Of a DNA stretch of 13,051 nucleotides, positions 1 to 7,688 are shown in pieces (the first letter of the stretch is position 1; the number at the start of each line of letters is the position of its first letter). Below the pieces are notes generated by a model, which worked only from the letters and a program-made list of their open reading frames with translations, was not told the DNA's origin and did no database searches. This DNA comes from Eubacterium sp. Its GTDB lineage: Bacteria > Bacillota > Clostridia > Lachnospirales > Lachnospiraceae. The position numbers were made by a program, and so were the translations under genes. Where the stretch lies: NCBI GenBank assembly GCA_020844525.1, contig JAJGAH010000021.1:1-13051 (forward strand), given 5' to 3'.

Positions 1-1458
1 CGCATTCTCCTGATGCGGAAAGATATAATTTTCCTCACCCTTTCGCACGGATGGCCATCTGTGAATGGTCTCCTGCGCGTTCGTCCCGCGCGTCCTGTAA
101 TCCCGCACAATTCTGCGGAGCAGACGGCCGTCCGTCGTTGAGATCGGGTTGTGGTCATCGATATTCAGCTGTGTCAGCGCACTGATATAGACCCGGTAGA
201 TGCAGTCTTCCGGAAGATGCCCTACAAGCTTCGGGTTCAGGCCATGAATTCCTTCAATTACAAGAATATCAGAATCCTGCATCTTCAGCTTCTTTCCATG
301 GTATTCCCTGTGCCCAGTCAGGAAATTAAAATAAGGAAGCTCCACTTCTTTTCCATCGATCAGATCGCCCAGAACGCTCTGGATCAGCTCAAGATCATAG
401 GCCTCCAGGCATTCAAAATCATAATTGCCATTCTCGTCCTTCGGACAATACTGCCGGTCACGATAAAAATTGTCCAGGCTGATCGGATGGGGCATCATGC
501 CATGCGCAGTAAGCTCAATGGAGAGCCGGCGGGAAAATGTCGTCTTCCCTGAGGAGGACGGACCGGCTATCATGACAAACTTGATGTTCCCGCGTTTTTT
601 GATGTTCTGTGCAATATCTGAGATTCTGCTCTCCTGCAGAGCCTCTGCCACCAGCAGCTCATGCTCTATATCTCCTCTGGTGATCGAATCATTCAGATCC
701 GCAACAGACTGAATGCCCATCCGGGAATTCCATTTTTCCGTCTCCTTCTGTACCTGGAACAGCTTTGGGAACGGCTCATATGCCCGAAGGACCTCCGGCT
801 CCCTGTGTCTTGGAAAAACAAGTGCCAGCCCCTTCTCATAGCAGGAGACATCAAACCGCTTCAGAAAACCGGTGCTGTAGACCATATACCCATAGAAATA
901 ATCCAGATAATCATCCAGCACATAGAGATTAACCGTAGATACTCTCCGGTATTTGAGCAGTCTCTCCTTATAGGAAAACCCATGGGTGCGGAAAAAACGG
1001 ATCGCAGAGAAGGTAGACAGCGTTTTTCTTTGGATCGGAAGGTCCTGCTCCACCAGATCGAGCATCCGCTTTTTTACGAGCTTTGCAAATTCCTCATCCG
1101 GATTTTCTTCTCCGCTGAAGGTGTAGTAATATCCGTTTCCATTTGAAAAATTCAGGCAGACCCGGACATTCTGTCCGGGATTCCGCTCCTTTTCCACATC
1201 CATAACAGCCTTATTGAAGAGCAGGTTGAGACTTCTGCGGTAGGTCGCCATGCCGATTTCATCACCGATCGTAACCGGCACAACCGTGCAGTCCTCTATG
1301 ATTCTGTGACTGAGCTCCTGCAGTCTTCCGTTTGCGAGGACCAGCAGAACCGGAAGTGTTCCCGGATGCAGATGCTGCCTGATAAAATCCAGATATCGCG
1401 TGCCATCCTGTACTGTATAATTCTCATCAAAATATCTGACCTGATATGATGCCGCCAA
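1..1458 (-). CDS. TGS-domain nucleoside (uridine-type) kinase, 3' end outside window
   Basis: 486 codons are visible; the C-terminus lies beyond the left edge. It is a P-loop kinase of the uridine/phosphoribulokinase type that probably phosphorylates a nucleoside in the cytoplasm. Residues 1-60 resemble a TGS/ThrRS-type N-terminal domain (QDGTRYLDFIRQH), followed by a middle region of unknown role. The kinase domain starts near residue 290 with a Walker A loop at 299-307 (GPSSSGKTT). Further on are a DNFYRDR segment and IEGIHGLNP, both typical of uridine kinases. The chosen start is TTG at 1458: GGAGGTG lies 7 nt upstream and the protein begins at the expected TGS residues. It follows the Nif3-like gene by 149 bp, a gap that holds a stem-loop and a 16-bp tandem repeat, so it may be partly uncoupled from the operon. 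The true substrate is not clear; members with this N-terminal fusion are only loosely characterised. Confidence 0.88.
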   Translation of the reverse strand, partial: MAASYQVRYFDENYTVQDGTRYLDFIRQHLHPGTLPVLLVLANGRLQELSHRIIEDCTVVPVTIGDEIGMATYRRSLNLLFNKAVMDVEKERNPGQNVRVCLNFSNGNGYYYTFSGEENPDEEFAKLVKKRMLDLVEQDLPIQRKTLSTFSAIRFFRTHGFSYKERLLKYRRVSTVNLYVLDDYLDYFYGYMVYSTGFLKRFDVSCYEKGLALVFPRHREPEVLRAYEPFPKLFQVQKETEKWNSRMGIQSVADLNDSITRGDIEHELLVAEALQESRISDIAQNIKKRGNIKFVMIAGPSSSGKTTFSRRLSIELTAHGMMPHPISLDNFYRDRQYCPKDENGNYDFECLEAYDLELIQSVLGDLIDGKEVELPYFNFLTGHREYHGKKLKMQDSDILVIEGIHGLNPKLVGHLPEDCIYRVYISALTQLNIDDHNPISTTDGRLLRRIVRDYRTRGTNAQETIHRWPSVRKGEENYIFPHQENA

Positions 1459-1472
1459 TTTGTGTCACCTCC

Positions 1473-1520
1473 CTGTGTTCTGTTTTGCCTGTGTTCTGTT
1501 TTACTTGTGTACTGTTTTAC
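1473..1520. repeat. Three tandem 16-bp repeats in the nucleoside kinase leader
   Basis: Units at 1473-1488, 1489-1504 and 1505-1520 read CTGTGTTCTGTTTTGC, CTGTGTTCTGTTTTAC and TTGTGTACTGTTTTAC. Units one and two differ at one position, and two and three at two. The array ends a few bases upstream of the ribosome-binding site of the downstream gene on the minus strand, so it lies in that gene's untranslated leader. Confidence 0.85.
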
Positions 1521-1542
1521 CTGTCGTATATACAAATAAGAA

Positions 1543-1592
1543 GCCTGCTCATATCCGCCATCATTTTTTACATCGGCCAGATACAAGCAGGC
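1543..1592 (-). terminator. Possible stem-loop terminator or attenuator between Nif3-like and kinase genes
   Basis: Arms GCCTGCT (1543-1549) and AGCAGGC (1586-1592) pair perfectly. Two further short helices (TATC/GATA and GCC/GGC) stack inside, around a loop of about 15 nt. On the minus strand the hairpin is followed by TTCTTATTTGT, a broken T-tract. It starts 16 nt after the Nif3-like stop codon. It could be a weak terminator, a processing site, or chance pairing. Confidence 0.4.
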
Positions 1593-1607
1593 GCAGACCC
1601 TTCATAT

Positions 1608-2444
1608 TCAGATGACTGTAAAGGGCTGCATGATCCTTGCACCCTTTACCCTGCATTCAGGAAAGAGCTTTTCGAGCTTCCGCGTCATATAATCGATAAA
1701 GCAGTACTCCGTGCCATAGTGCCCGGCATCAATGATGTAAAGGCCCTTTGCAATTGCGTCGATGGCGGAATGATAATCCACATCACCGGTCACAAGCACC
1801 TGCGCACCCTCTTCAATGGCCTTGTCAATCATGCTCTTGCCGGAGCCGCCACAGACAGCAACGCGCGTAATGCGCACGTCATCCTCCTCTGTCTGGTCCG
1901 CCTGCTCCTCCTCTTCCTGCCATGCATGCAGCCCGTAGCAGCGGACAGTGGAAAGTCCGAAGGCGCGGCGGACATCCACAGCAAAGTCGTGCAGGGTGAC
2001 CGGCTCCTCCAGATCTCCTACACGCCCGATGCCTTCCTCAACGCCTTCATTCTCCCGCGTCACATCCAGCACATGGGCATTCTGCAGATGCAGCTGGTCC
2101 TCATTCAGCTGCGCCATCCCAAGCACATCAAAATTTGTGTGCATCGCATAGCAGGTGATCTCATTTTCAATCAGCGTCAGAATTCTTCTGCCAATAAAGC
2201 TGTCATCATTGACCTTCTTAATGCTGTGAAACAGCAGCGGATGGTGGGTGATCATCAGGTCCGCACCCCATTCCACAGCCTCACGGATGGTATCCTCCGT
2301 GGCATCCAGTGCGACAAAGATCTTCCGTACCTCGCGGTTTCTGCGTCCTACCTGCAGCCCCGGGTTGTCCCAGTCCTCCGCACTGGTAAGCGGATATTCC
2401 TTTTCCAGTCTTGAAATAATCTCTTCACATCTCATAGCTGTCAT
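1608..2444 (-). CDS. Nif3-like dinuclear metal center protein (GTP cyclohydrolase I type 2 homolog)
   Basis: 278 residues, slightly long for the clostridial short form. Nif3/DUF34 proteins form cytoplasmic toroidal hexamers binding two metals per subunit; a GTP cyclohydrolase-like name is common, but the physiological role is unsettled. The likely metal ligands are visible: H67-H68 in THHPLLF, the H102/D106 region (MHTNFD), and H242 and E246 in DAGHYGTE. GDVDYH (220-225) and CGGSG (198-202) are also family signatures. An acidic stretch near 176-189 (QEEEEQADQTEEDD) looks like a local insertion. ATG 2444 has AAGG six bases upstream and overlaps the end of trmK by 20 bp. ATG 2435 (beginning MRCEEII) matches the usual family N-terminus slightly better and cannot be excluded. 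Coupling to trmK is common in Firmicutes. Confidence 0.93.
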   Translation of the reverse strand: MTAMRCEEIISRLEKEYPLTSAEDWDNPGLQVGRRNREVRKIFVALDATEDTIREAVEWGADLMITHHPLLFHSIKKVNDDSFIGRRILTLIENEITCYAMHTNFDVLGMAQLNEDQLHLQNAHVLDVTRENEGVEEGIGRVGDLEEPVTLHDFAVDVRRAFGLSTVRCYGLHAWQEEEEQADQTEEDDVRITRVAVCGGSGKSMIDKAIEEGAQVLVTGDVDYHSAIDAIAKGLYIIDAGHYGTEYCFIDYMTRKLEKLFPECRVKGARIMQPFTVI

Positions 2445-3294
2445 AAGCGGCCTTCAGCAGCCGCAGTTCCTCCTTTACTTCCTGAAGTCTCTGCAGAGCA
2501 TGTTCGCTTCCCGCGCTTTCAAGGCGTTCCGCCACGGCTTCGTTTACACGTATCCTTCTGCCCAGATACTCGTAAAGCACAGGATCCTTCTTTTCCAGCA
2601 GTACCGGGCCAAAGCGCAGCTCTATTTCACTCAGGGGATGAACACCCTCTGCGCCTGTTTTTCTCATGCCCACTTCTTCCTGGTTTCCACTGACTGATTC
2701 TTCGTGGTTTCCACTGACCGTTTCTCTCTGGTTTCCACTGACCGCATTACCCTGGTTTCCACTGGCCGCTTTATCCTGGTTCCCACTGACCTCTTCTCTC
2801 TTTTCCGCCCGGATCACAGGATAATATTTTCCATCCTCACAGACCATCTGCTCATCTGTAATCACAAATCCGAGGGAGGCCGTGATCAGATAGCGCACCT
2901 TGTACGTCTCCGACTGGGGCTCCAGCACCAGCTCCTGCAGAGATGCCGTCGTCTCCGGAAAACCCGTGAGAATATGGCAGACCAGCATACCACCCATACC
3001 TGCGATGACCGCAGTGTCCGCCTCACCGGGCATAAGCTTTTCCATGCCGTCGGACAGCCGCAGCTGTATATGCTCCAGGAGGCCTGCTTCGCGCACACTC
3101 TGTTCCGCCCTGGCAAGGGGTCCCTTCCGCACATCCATGGCGATGGCGCACGGCGCGATCCCGTTTTCCACCAGATAGACCGGGACATAGGCGTGATCTG
3201 TACCGATATCTGCCACGCGGTTTCCGGGTGTCACCATGGCGGTGACCGCCAGAAGCCGCTTGGACATTCTGCGGTTAATCGACGTATCAGTCAA
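2425..3294 (-). CDS. trmK: tRNA (adenine(22)-N1)-methyltransferase TrmK with repeat insertion
   Basis: 289 residues against roughly 230-240 for Bacillus YqfN/TrmK. It makes m1A at position 22 of certain tRNAs using S-adenosylmethionine. The N-terminal Rossmann methyltransferase shows the SAM-binding segment [15 protein letters not shown] (27-41), the VIAGMGGML loop (96-104) and LEPQ (124-127). A C-terminal helical, probably coiled-coil region follows from about 225. Between them (about 168-207) sits an extra hydrophilic stretch of five octapeptides containing SGNQ or SGNH, encoded by a 24-bp tandem repeat. It lies where a loop would join the last Rossmann strands, so the core fold should survive. 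The TTG start at 3294 overlaps the rpoD end by 8 bp and has AAGGA 5 nt upstream. ATG 3267 is possible but lacks a ribosome-binding site. Confidence 0.92.
   Translation of the reverse strand: MTDTSINRRMSKRLLAVTAMVTPGNRVADIGTDHAYVPVYLVENGIAPCAIAMDVRKGPLARAEQSVREAGLLEHIQLRLSDGMEKLMPGEADTAVIAGMGGMLVCHILTGFPETTASLQELVLEPQSETYKVRYLITASLGFVITDEQMVCEDGKYYPVIRAEKREEVSGNQDKAASGNQGNAVSGNQRETVSGNHEESVSGNQEEVGMRKTGAEGVHPLSEIELRFGPVLLEKKDPVLYEYLGRRIRVNEAVAERLESAGSEHALQRLQEVKEELRLLKAAYDSYEM
2681..2800. repeat. Five exact-length 24-bp tandem repeats inside trmK
   Basis: Units start at 2681, 2705, 2729, 2753 and 2777. Each begins TGGTTTCCACTG or a one-base variant, then has a variable second half. Because 24 is a multiple of three, the array stays in frame and adds eight residues per unit to TrmK (residues about 165-205). 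The conserved half encodes SGNQ on the minus strand. The variable half encodes mostly charged or small residues. Confidence 0.95.
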
Positions 3295-4414
3295 GATAAT
3301 CCTTCAGCTTTCTGCTGCGGCTCGGATGACGCAGCTTGCGGAGTGCCTTGGCCTCGATCTGACGGATCCGCTCACGGGTGACATTGAATTCCTTGCCGAC
3401 CTCTTCCAGCGTTCTGGCACGTCCGTCATCCAGACCGAAACGGAGCCGCAGTACCTTCTGCTCCCGGTCGGTAAGGGTAGCAAGGACCTCCTCCAGCTGC
3501 TCTTTTAGCATCGTAAATGCTGCTGCATCTGCCGGAACAGGAACGTTATCATCCTGAATAAAGTCGCCCAGATGGCTGTCCTCCTCTTCACCGATAGGTG
3601 TTTCCAGAGATACAGGCTCCTGCGAAATCTTCAGAATCTCACGCACACGGTCCACGGACATATTCATTTCCTTTGCAATCTCCTCCGGCGTAGGCTCACG
3701 GCCAAGCTCCTGGAGCAGCTGACGGGAAACACGGATCAGCTTGTTGATGGTCTCTACCATATGCACCGGAATACGGATGGTACGGGCCTGATCGGCAATT
3801 GCTCTTGTGATGGCCTGACGGATCCACCATGTCGCATAGGTAGAGAACTTATATCCTTTGCGGTAATCGAACTTCTCCACGGCCTTGATCAGTCCGAGGT
3901 TTCCCTCCTGAATCAGGTCAAGGAAAAGCATGCCCCGGCCGACATAACGCTTGGCAATGGACACAACCAGACGGAGGTTCGCCTCTGCAAGGCGCTTCTT
4001 TGCCCGCTCATCCCCGTTCTCCATCCTTTTGGCAAGCTCAATTTCCTCCTCGGCTGTCAGAAGCGGAACCTTGCCGATCTCCTTAAGGTACATGCGGACC
4101 GGATCCTCAATGCTGACGCCCTCAGGAACAGTCAGATCAATATTCTCTACATCAGAATCATCGTTGTCTTCCTCTCCCTCTTCTGTCAGCAGAAGCATAT
4201 CGTCATTTGGCTCTTCATCCTCACTCTGAATACGGAGAACATCGATGTCGTGATCCTCCAGATATGCTACAACCATCTTGATCTGCTTATCATTGAGTTT
4301 CATGTCCTTGTAGTACTCAACGATCTCGGAGTATTCCAGCGCATTTTTCTTCTTGTGCGCCACCTCGATCAGACTCTTGGTTTTCTCAAGCAGTTTCTTG
4401 TTATCAGCTTCCAT
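3287..4414 (-). CDS. rpoD: RNA polymerase primary sigma factor RpoD/SigA
   Basis: 375 residues, the usual length of SigA in Firmicutes. It directs RNA polymerase core to housekeeping promoters. Region 1.1 occupies about 5-65, followed by an acidic linker (64-92). Region 1.2 begins around 101 ([14 protein letters not shown]). Region 2 covers about 140-212, with [18 protein letters not shown] and the -10 recognition segment [12 protein letters not shown] (191-202). Region 3 covers about 213-295. Region 4 covers 310-375, with [13 protein letters not shown] and the helix-turn-helix [20 protein letters not shown] (335-354). ATG 4414 has AAAGGAG 7 nt upstream. dnaG ends 22 bp before it and trmK starts within its last codons. 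This is the classic macromolecular synthesis arrangement, with trmK joined as in many Clostridia. Confidence 0.98.
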   Translation of the reverse strand: MEADNKKLLEKTKSLIEVAHKKKNALEYSEIVEYYKDMKLNDKQIKMVVAYLEDHDIDVLRIQSEDEEPNDDMLLLTEEGEEDNDDSDVENIDLTVPEGVSIEDPVRMYLKEIGKVPLLTAEEEIELAKRMENGDERAKKRLAEANLRLVVSIAKRYVGRGMLFLDLIQEGNLGLIKAVEKFDYRKGYKFSTYATWWIRQAITRAIADQARTIRIPVHMVETINKLIRVSRQLLQELGREPTPEEIAKEMNMSVDRVREILKISQEPVSLETPIGEEEDSHLGDFIQDDNVPVPADAAAFTMLKEQLEEVLATLTDREQKVLRLRFGLDDGRARTLEEVGKEFNVTRERIRQIEAKALRKLRHPSRSRKLKDYLD

Positions 4415-4436
4415 GAAAATTCTCCTTTATGAAAAT

Positions 4437-6230
4437 TTATGAAAAAATATCCTCCGGCAGTCCCTTTGCCCTGAGCTGTTCCAGCTTTTTTCTCTCATCC
4501 ATGACATGCATAAACCCTTTCATGTCCGATGGGTCAAGCGCATCTGCCTGCTGGTCTATGCTCTGCCGCTTCATCCGGCAAAGCACATCGAAAAGTGCCC
4601 GCTTCTGTTCATCCGGATTGTCCAGCGGCATGGTCGTATTGAAAAGAGATGCCGCCTCCGTCTGCTTCTCACTGTCTTCAAAATGATTGATAATCGTTGC
4701 GGGACTGATCTTTCCCGATTCGCCCTGCTTCCAGACGATCTCCGCGACCTCGCGGTACATGGGGTTTGTAAAATCGGAGGGGGACAGATAATCCTGCAGG
4801 TGTCCCAGAAGTCCGGGCCGGTTCGCGATCCAGGTGAGCATCAGCTTCTGCTCCTTGTCCGCCGGTGCGGCATTCGCCAGGGCCCTGTCCTTCCGTGCAG
4901 AGAGATTTTTCGGCACGCGGATCTCCGTACGGCCTGTACCCCGCAGGGCCAGCTTGCGGATTTCCGTCTCCAGCAGCTGCCGCTCAATATGGTACCTTCT
5001 GGAGACCTCGTCAATATAGCTCTCCCTCTCGATCTCATCTTCTATCTCTTCAAACAGCTTCCTTGCAACGTCGTGGACAAACCTGCTCCGCTCCTCAGGG
5101 TCCTCACGGTCATAATCCCGTTCCATCATGCGGATGCTGAACATGAACCCGTTTTCCGCCTGCTCCAGCCGCTGCTCAAAGGCCTCAGCCCCCTCTGCCT
5201 TGATGAATTCATCGGGGTCCTTATGTGGGCGGAGGTTCACAACCCTTGTGGAAAGACCTGCCTGCCGCAGCATCGGAATCGCCCGCAGGGCAGCCTTAAC
5301 ACCGGCGCCGTCCATATCATAGATCACCAGGACCTGCTTTGTGAAACGGCTCATCAGCTGGCACTGCTGCGTGGTCAGCGCTGTTCCCAGGGAGGCAACC
5401 GCATTCGTATATCCTGCCTGGTGCATGGAAATGACATCCATGTAGCCCTCGCAGATAATAAAATTCTTCCGCCGCGTTCTCCGGGCGAAGTTCAGCCCGT
5501 ACAGATTCCGGCTCTTGTCAAAAATCAAAGTCTCCGGTGAATTGAGGTATTTCGGCTTTCCGTCTCCCATGACCCGGCCGCCAAAGCCGATGACCCGGCT
5601 GTTCGCATCCATAATGGGGAACATCACCCGGTTCCAGAACTTATCACTGAATCCTCTTTTCTCATCTACCAGGAAAAGACCGGACTCCTTCAGGATTCCA
5701 TCCTGATAGCCCTTTTCACGGAGAAAACGGTACAGGTTATTGCTGGATTTGCCTGCAAATCCCAGCCCGAAATTCCGTAAAGTTTCATCGGAAAGTTCTC
5801 TTTCTTTAAAATATTTTCTCCCGGCTTCTCCCTCCGGTGCATGCAGCCTGGAATAATAATATAAGGCCGCCTGCTTGTTGATTTCCAGAAGTCTGGACCG
5901 TTTATCCTGTGCTTCTCTGTCCTCACGGGAATACTCCGCCTCCGGAAGCTTCACACCTGCCCGATCTGCCAGTACCTTAATGGCTTCCTGAAAAGTATAA
6001 TTTTCGTATTCCATCAGAAAGGTATATACATTGCCTCCCTTGCCGCAGCCGAAGCAATAATACATCTGCTTCTCACGGCTTACGGAGAAGGAAGGGGATT
6101 TCTCACTGTGAAACGGACAGAGTCCAAAATAATTGCTGCCGCGTCTCTGCAGCTTCACATATTGCGAGATCACATCTACGATGTCATTCCGTTCCCGGAC
6201 CTCTTCGATGATCTCATCCGTATAACGCAT
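4437..6230 (-). CDS. dnaG: DNA primase DnaG
   Basis: 597 residues, typical for the bacterial enzyme. It lays RNA primers at the replication fork and contacts DnaB-type helicase through its C-terminus. The N-terminal CHC2 zinc ribbon shows C38, H41, C59 and C62 (CPFH and CFGC). The catalytic core follows, including the stretch at 201-231 (RVMFPIMDANSRVIGFGGR). The TOPRIM metal-binding residues are E261 in CEGYMD, D305 and D307 in YDMDGAG, and the DPDEF segment at 338-342. The C-terminal 150 residues are helical and poorly conserved, as expected of the helicase-binding domain. ATG 6230 is preceded by AGGAAAGGCGG. The gene sits between dgt (180 bp upstream) and rpoD (22 bp downstream). No convincing promoter was found directly upstream, so it may be read from the dgt promoter. 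Confidence 0.98.
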   Translation of the reverse strand: MRYTDEIIEEVRERNDIVDVISQYVKLQRRGSNYFGLCPFHSEKSPSFSVSREKQMYYCFGCGKGGNVYTFLMEYENYTFQEAIKVLADRAGVKLPEAEYSREDREAQDKRSRLLEINKQAALYYYSRLHAPEGEAGRKYFKERELSDETLRNFGLGFAGKSSNNLYRFLREKGYQDGILKESGLFLVDEKRGFSDKFWNRVMFPIMDANSRVIGFGGRVMGDGKPKYLNSPETLIFDKSRNLYGLNFARRTRRKNFIICEGYMDVISMHQAGYTNAVASLGTALTTQQCQLMSRFTKQVLVIYDMDGAGVKAALRAIPMLRQAGLSTRVVNLRPHKDPDEFIKAEGAEAFEQRLEQAENGFMFSIRMMERDYDREDPEERSRFVHDVARKLFEEIEDEIERESYIDEVSRRYHIERQLLETEIRKLALRGTGRTEIRVPKNLSARKDRALANAAPADKEQKLMLTWIANRPGLLGHLQDYLSPSDFTNPMYREVAEIVWKQGESGKISPATIINHFEDSEKQTEAASLFNTTMPLDNPDEQKRALFDVLCRMKRQSIDQQADALDPSDMKGFMHVMDERKKLEQLRAKGLPEDIFS

Positions 6231-6287
6231 GTTCCGCCTTTCCTGTTTCTTTATTCAGTAATAAATGAAAGATGACGTCTCAACCCA

Positions 6288-6364
6288 CATACTCCGGACC
6301 CATTGAGATCAGACATATTTTTCCAGCGGTCAGATAACCACATTCCGCATGCTCCGGACCCATT
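6288..6364. repeat. 17-bp direct repeat 60 bp apart in the dgt-dnaG gap
   Basis: CATACTCCGGACCCATT (6288-6304) and CATGCTCCGGACCCATT (6348-6364) differ at one of 17 positions. The 43 bases between them are not repeated. On the minus strand both copies contain ATGGGTCCGGAG. The 60-bp period puts the two ATGs in one frame, which closes at a TGA shortly after the second copy. The rest of the 180-bp gap (6231-6410) shows only weak promoter-like sequence. Confidence 0.75.
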
Positions 6365-6410
6365 TGCACAGTCTTATACAATCCGGCAAATGCAGCGGAT
6401 GTGCACTTTA

Positions 6411-7418
6411 TCAGAAGACATCCCAGGACTTTGGAATATAGATCTCCCGGAATTTATGAATCGCATACTGGTCCGTCATGCCGGAAATATAATCACAGAC
6501 CACCCGCTCAGGCGGCTCACCCTGGTCCAGCATCTTGCGGTATTCGCCCTTGAGAAGCTCCAGATGCTCGTTATAATATCGGTACATTTCCGTCAGCATG
6601 CGGTCAACCTTGACCTCCTCCGACTTGGCAACCGGATTCGTATAAACATCCGCAAACATCAGCTTGCGGAATGTCATCATGGCTGCATGGATCGGCTCTG
6701 ACTGGACAATGTCATCCTTGCCCTGGCTGCTGTCGATCAGGTCCATGACCAGCGTATTCAGCCGGTCCCGTGTCGTATAACCCAGTGTCATCCGCAGCGT
6801 AATCGGAATGTCGTCCTCGCTGATAATACCTGCGCGCTGCGCGTCATCCATATCGTGATGAATGTAGGCAATCTTGTCACAGATCCGGACGATCTTGCCC
6901 TCCAGTGTATGGGGTGTGGTATTCATCTGATGATTGAGAATGCCGTCCCGGGTCTCCCAGGTCAGGTTCAGCCCGTTTCCATCCTTTTCCAGCTTCTCAA
7001 CCACCCGCAGACTCTGCTCATAATGCCGGAAGCCGAAGGGACACAGCCGGTTCAGTGTCCTCTCCCCCGCATGGCCGAAGGGTGTATGCCCCAGATCATG
7101 CCCGAGCGCGATTGCCTCCACCAGGTCCTCATTCAGACGCAGTGCCTTTGCAACCGTTCTGGAAATCTGAGAGACCTCCAGCGTGTGGGTCAGCCTCGTC
7201 CTGTAATGGTCGCCTTGAGGAGAAAGAAACACCTGTGTCTTGTCCTTCAGCCTGCGAAACGTCTTGCAGTGAAGAATGCGGTCACGGTCACGCATATAAT
7301 CGGTGCGCACCGTATCCTCCCGGATGGGCCAGTCCCGTCCCTTAGAGTCCCTGCTGTGGGACGCGTATGGACTCAGATATTCCTCTTCACTTTTCTCAAT
7401 GACTTCACGAATATTCAC
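6411..7418 (-). CDS. dgt: Deoxyguanosinetriphosphate triphosphohydrolase-like HD protein
   Basis: 335 residues. Dgt enzymes hydrolyse dNTPs to the deoxynucleoside and triphosphate, limiting dNTP pools in the cytoplasm. The HD-domain metal ligands are visible: H78 (RLTHTLEVSQI), H107-D108 (GHDLGHTPFGHAGE) and D181 (RICDKIAYIHHD). The short form without insertions and the start NIREVIEKSEEEYLSPYA match the clostridial type-2 group. I chose GTG 7418 because it begins at the conserved N-terminus and has GGGAGG immediately upstream (spacing 4 nt). An in-frame GTG at 7430 would overlap that ribosome-binding site and is unlikely. The gene precedes dnaG, which fits a role in balancing nucleotides for replication, although substrate specificity cannot be read from sequence. 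Its leader contains GTAC-rich repeats. Confidence 0.95.
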   Translation of the reverse strand: MNIREVIEKSEEEYLSPYASHSRDSKGRDWPIREDTVRTDYMRDRDRILHCKTFRRLKDKTQVFLSPQGDHYRTRLTHTLEVSQISRTVAKALRLNEDLVEAIALGHDLGHTPFGHAGERTLNRLCPFGFRHYEQSLRVVEKLEKDGNGLNLTWETRDGILNHQMNTTPHTLEGKIVRICDKIAYIHHDMDDAQRAGIISEDDIPITLRMTLGYTTRDRLNTLVMDLIDSSQGKDDIVQSEPIHAAMMTFRKLMFADVYTNPVAKSEEVKVDRMLTEMYRYYNEHLELLKGEYRKMLDQGEPPERVVCDYISGMTDQYAIHKFREIYIPKSWDVF

Positions 7419-7430
7419 GGTTCCTCCCAC

Positions 7431-7530
7431 CTGTACTATGCCATCTGTACGCTACTTTTCATATCCTGCTGCCCGTACTGTGTTCGTACTCTGATCGCAT
7501 ACACTGCTGTCTGTACTGTGCCATTTGTAC
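7431..7530. repeat. Degenerate GTAC-rich repeats in the dgt leader
   Basis: CTGTACTATGCCATCTGTAC (7431-7450) and CTGTACTGTGCCATTTGTAC (7511-7530) match at 18 of 20 positions. A third, more diverged copy lies between them (GTACTGTGTTCGTAC, 7475-7489). CTGCTGCCCGTACTGTG (7466-7482) repeats as CTGCTGTCTGTACTGTG (7504-7520). Six GTAC tetramers fall within 100 bp. The array ends next to the dgt ribosome-binding site. Confidence 0.75.
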
Positions 7531-7644
7531 CCTGCCGTCAGAAACTGTGTCTATTAATTATTTACCACGGAAGTCGTGTATTTCCTTTTTTTCTTTTCAA
7601 AATTTTCAAAAGCACTTCGAAACAATGGTTCGGAAATATATACT

Positions 7645-7668
7645 TATGAATTAATTTTGAAATTCATA
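7645..7668. repeat. AT-rich inverted repeat between the CBS gene and dgt
   Basis: TATGAATT (7645-7652) and AATTCATA (7661-7668) are perfect 8-bp arms around an 8-nt spacer, 20 bp past the stop of the CorC-like gene. There is no T-tract after it, so it is not a standard terminator; an operator or chance AT-rich symmetry is possible. It overlaps the candidate dgt promoter. Confidence 0.5.
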
Positions 7669-7679
7669 TGATATATCAA
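7650..7679 (-). promoter_or_regulatory. Candidate sigma-A promoter for the dgt operon
   Basis: TTGATA (7674-7679, minus strand) and ATTAAT (7650-7655) are separated by 18 bp, matching the -35 consensus at 5 of 6 and the -10 at 4 of 6 positions. The region is AT-rich and directly downstream of the preceding gene. It would give a leader of about 230 nt that includes the GTAC repeats. This is inference from consensus only. Confidence 0.25.
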
Positions 7680-7688
7680 AAAGTGATT

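Noticed and set aside
1296..1586. Minus-strand 96-codon ORF overlapping the kinase start
   Set aside because: It is in a different frame from the kinase, covers the repeat array and stem-loop, and resembles no family.
1446..2414. Long plus-strand ORF of 322 codons opposite the Nif3-like and kinase genes
   Set aside because: It lies almost wholly antisense to the recognisable Nif3-like gene, has no family-like motif and no ribosome-binding site; it is a frame shadow.
1473..2800. Tandem arrays considered as CRISPR
   Set aside because: Units are contiguous, without unique spacers of constant length, and no cas genes are present.
2704..3381. Plus-strand ORF with repeated VSTDR-like peptides
   Set aside because: Its repeats are just the reverse strand of the 24-bp array in trmK; the minus strand holds the real methyltransferase.
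4506..5540. Plus-strand ORF of 344 codons within dnaG
   Set aside because: It is antisense to the conserved primase TOPRIM and C-terminal regions, with no recognisable domain.
6243..6290. TTGAGA-N17-TACTGA as a dnaG promoter
   Set aside because: The -10 matches only 3 of 6 bases and the operon layout does not require a promoter here.
7569..7590. Plus-strand hairpin GGAA...TTCC followed by a T-run
   Set aside because: The stem is only about 4-5 bp and no plus-strand gene ends here.
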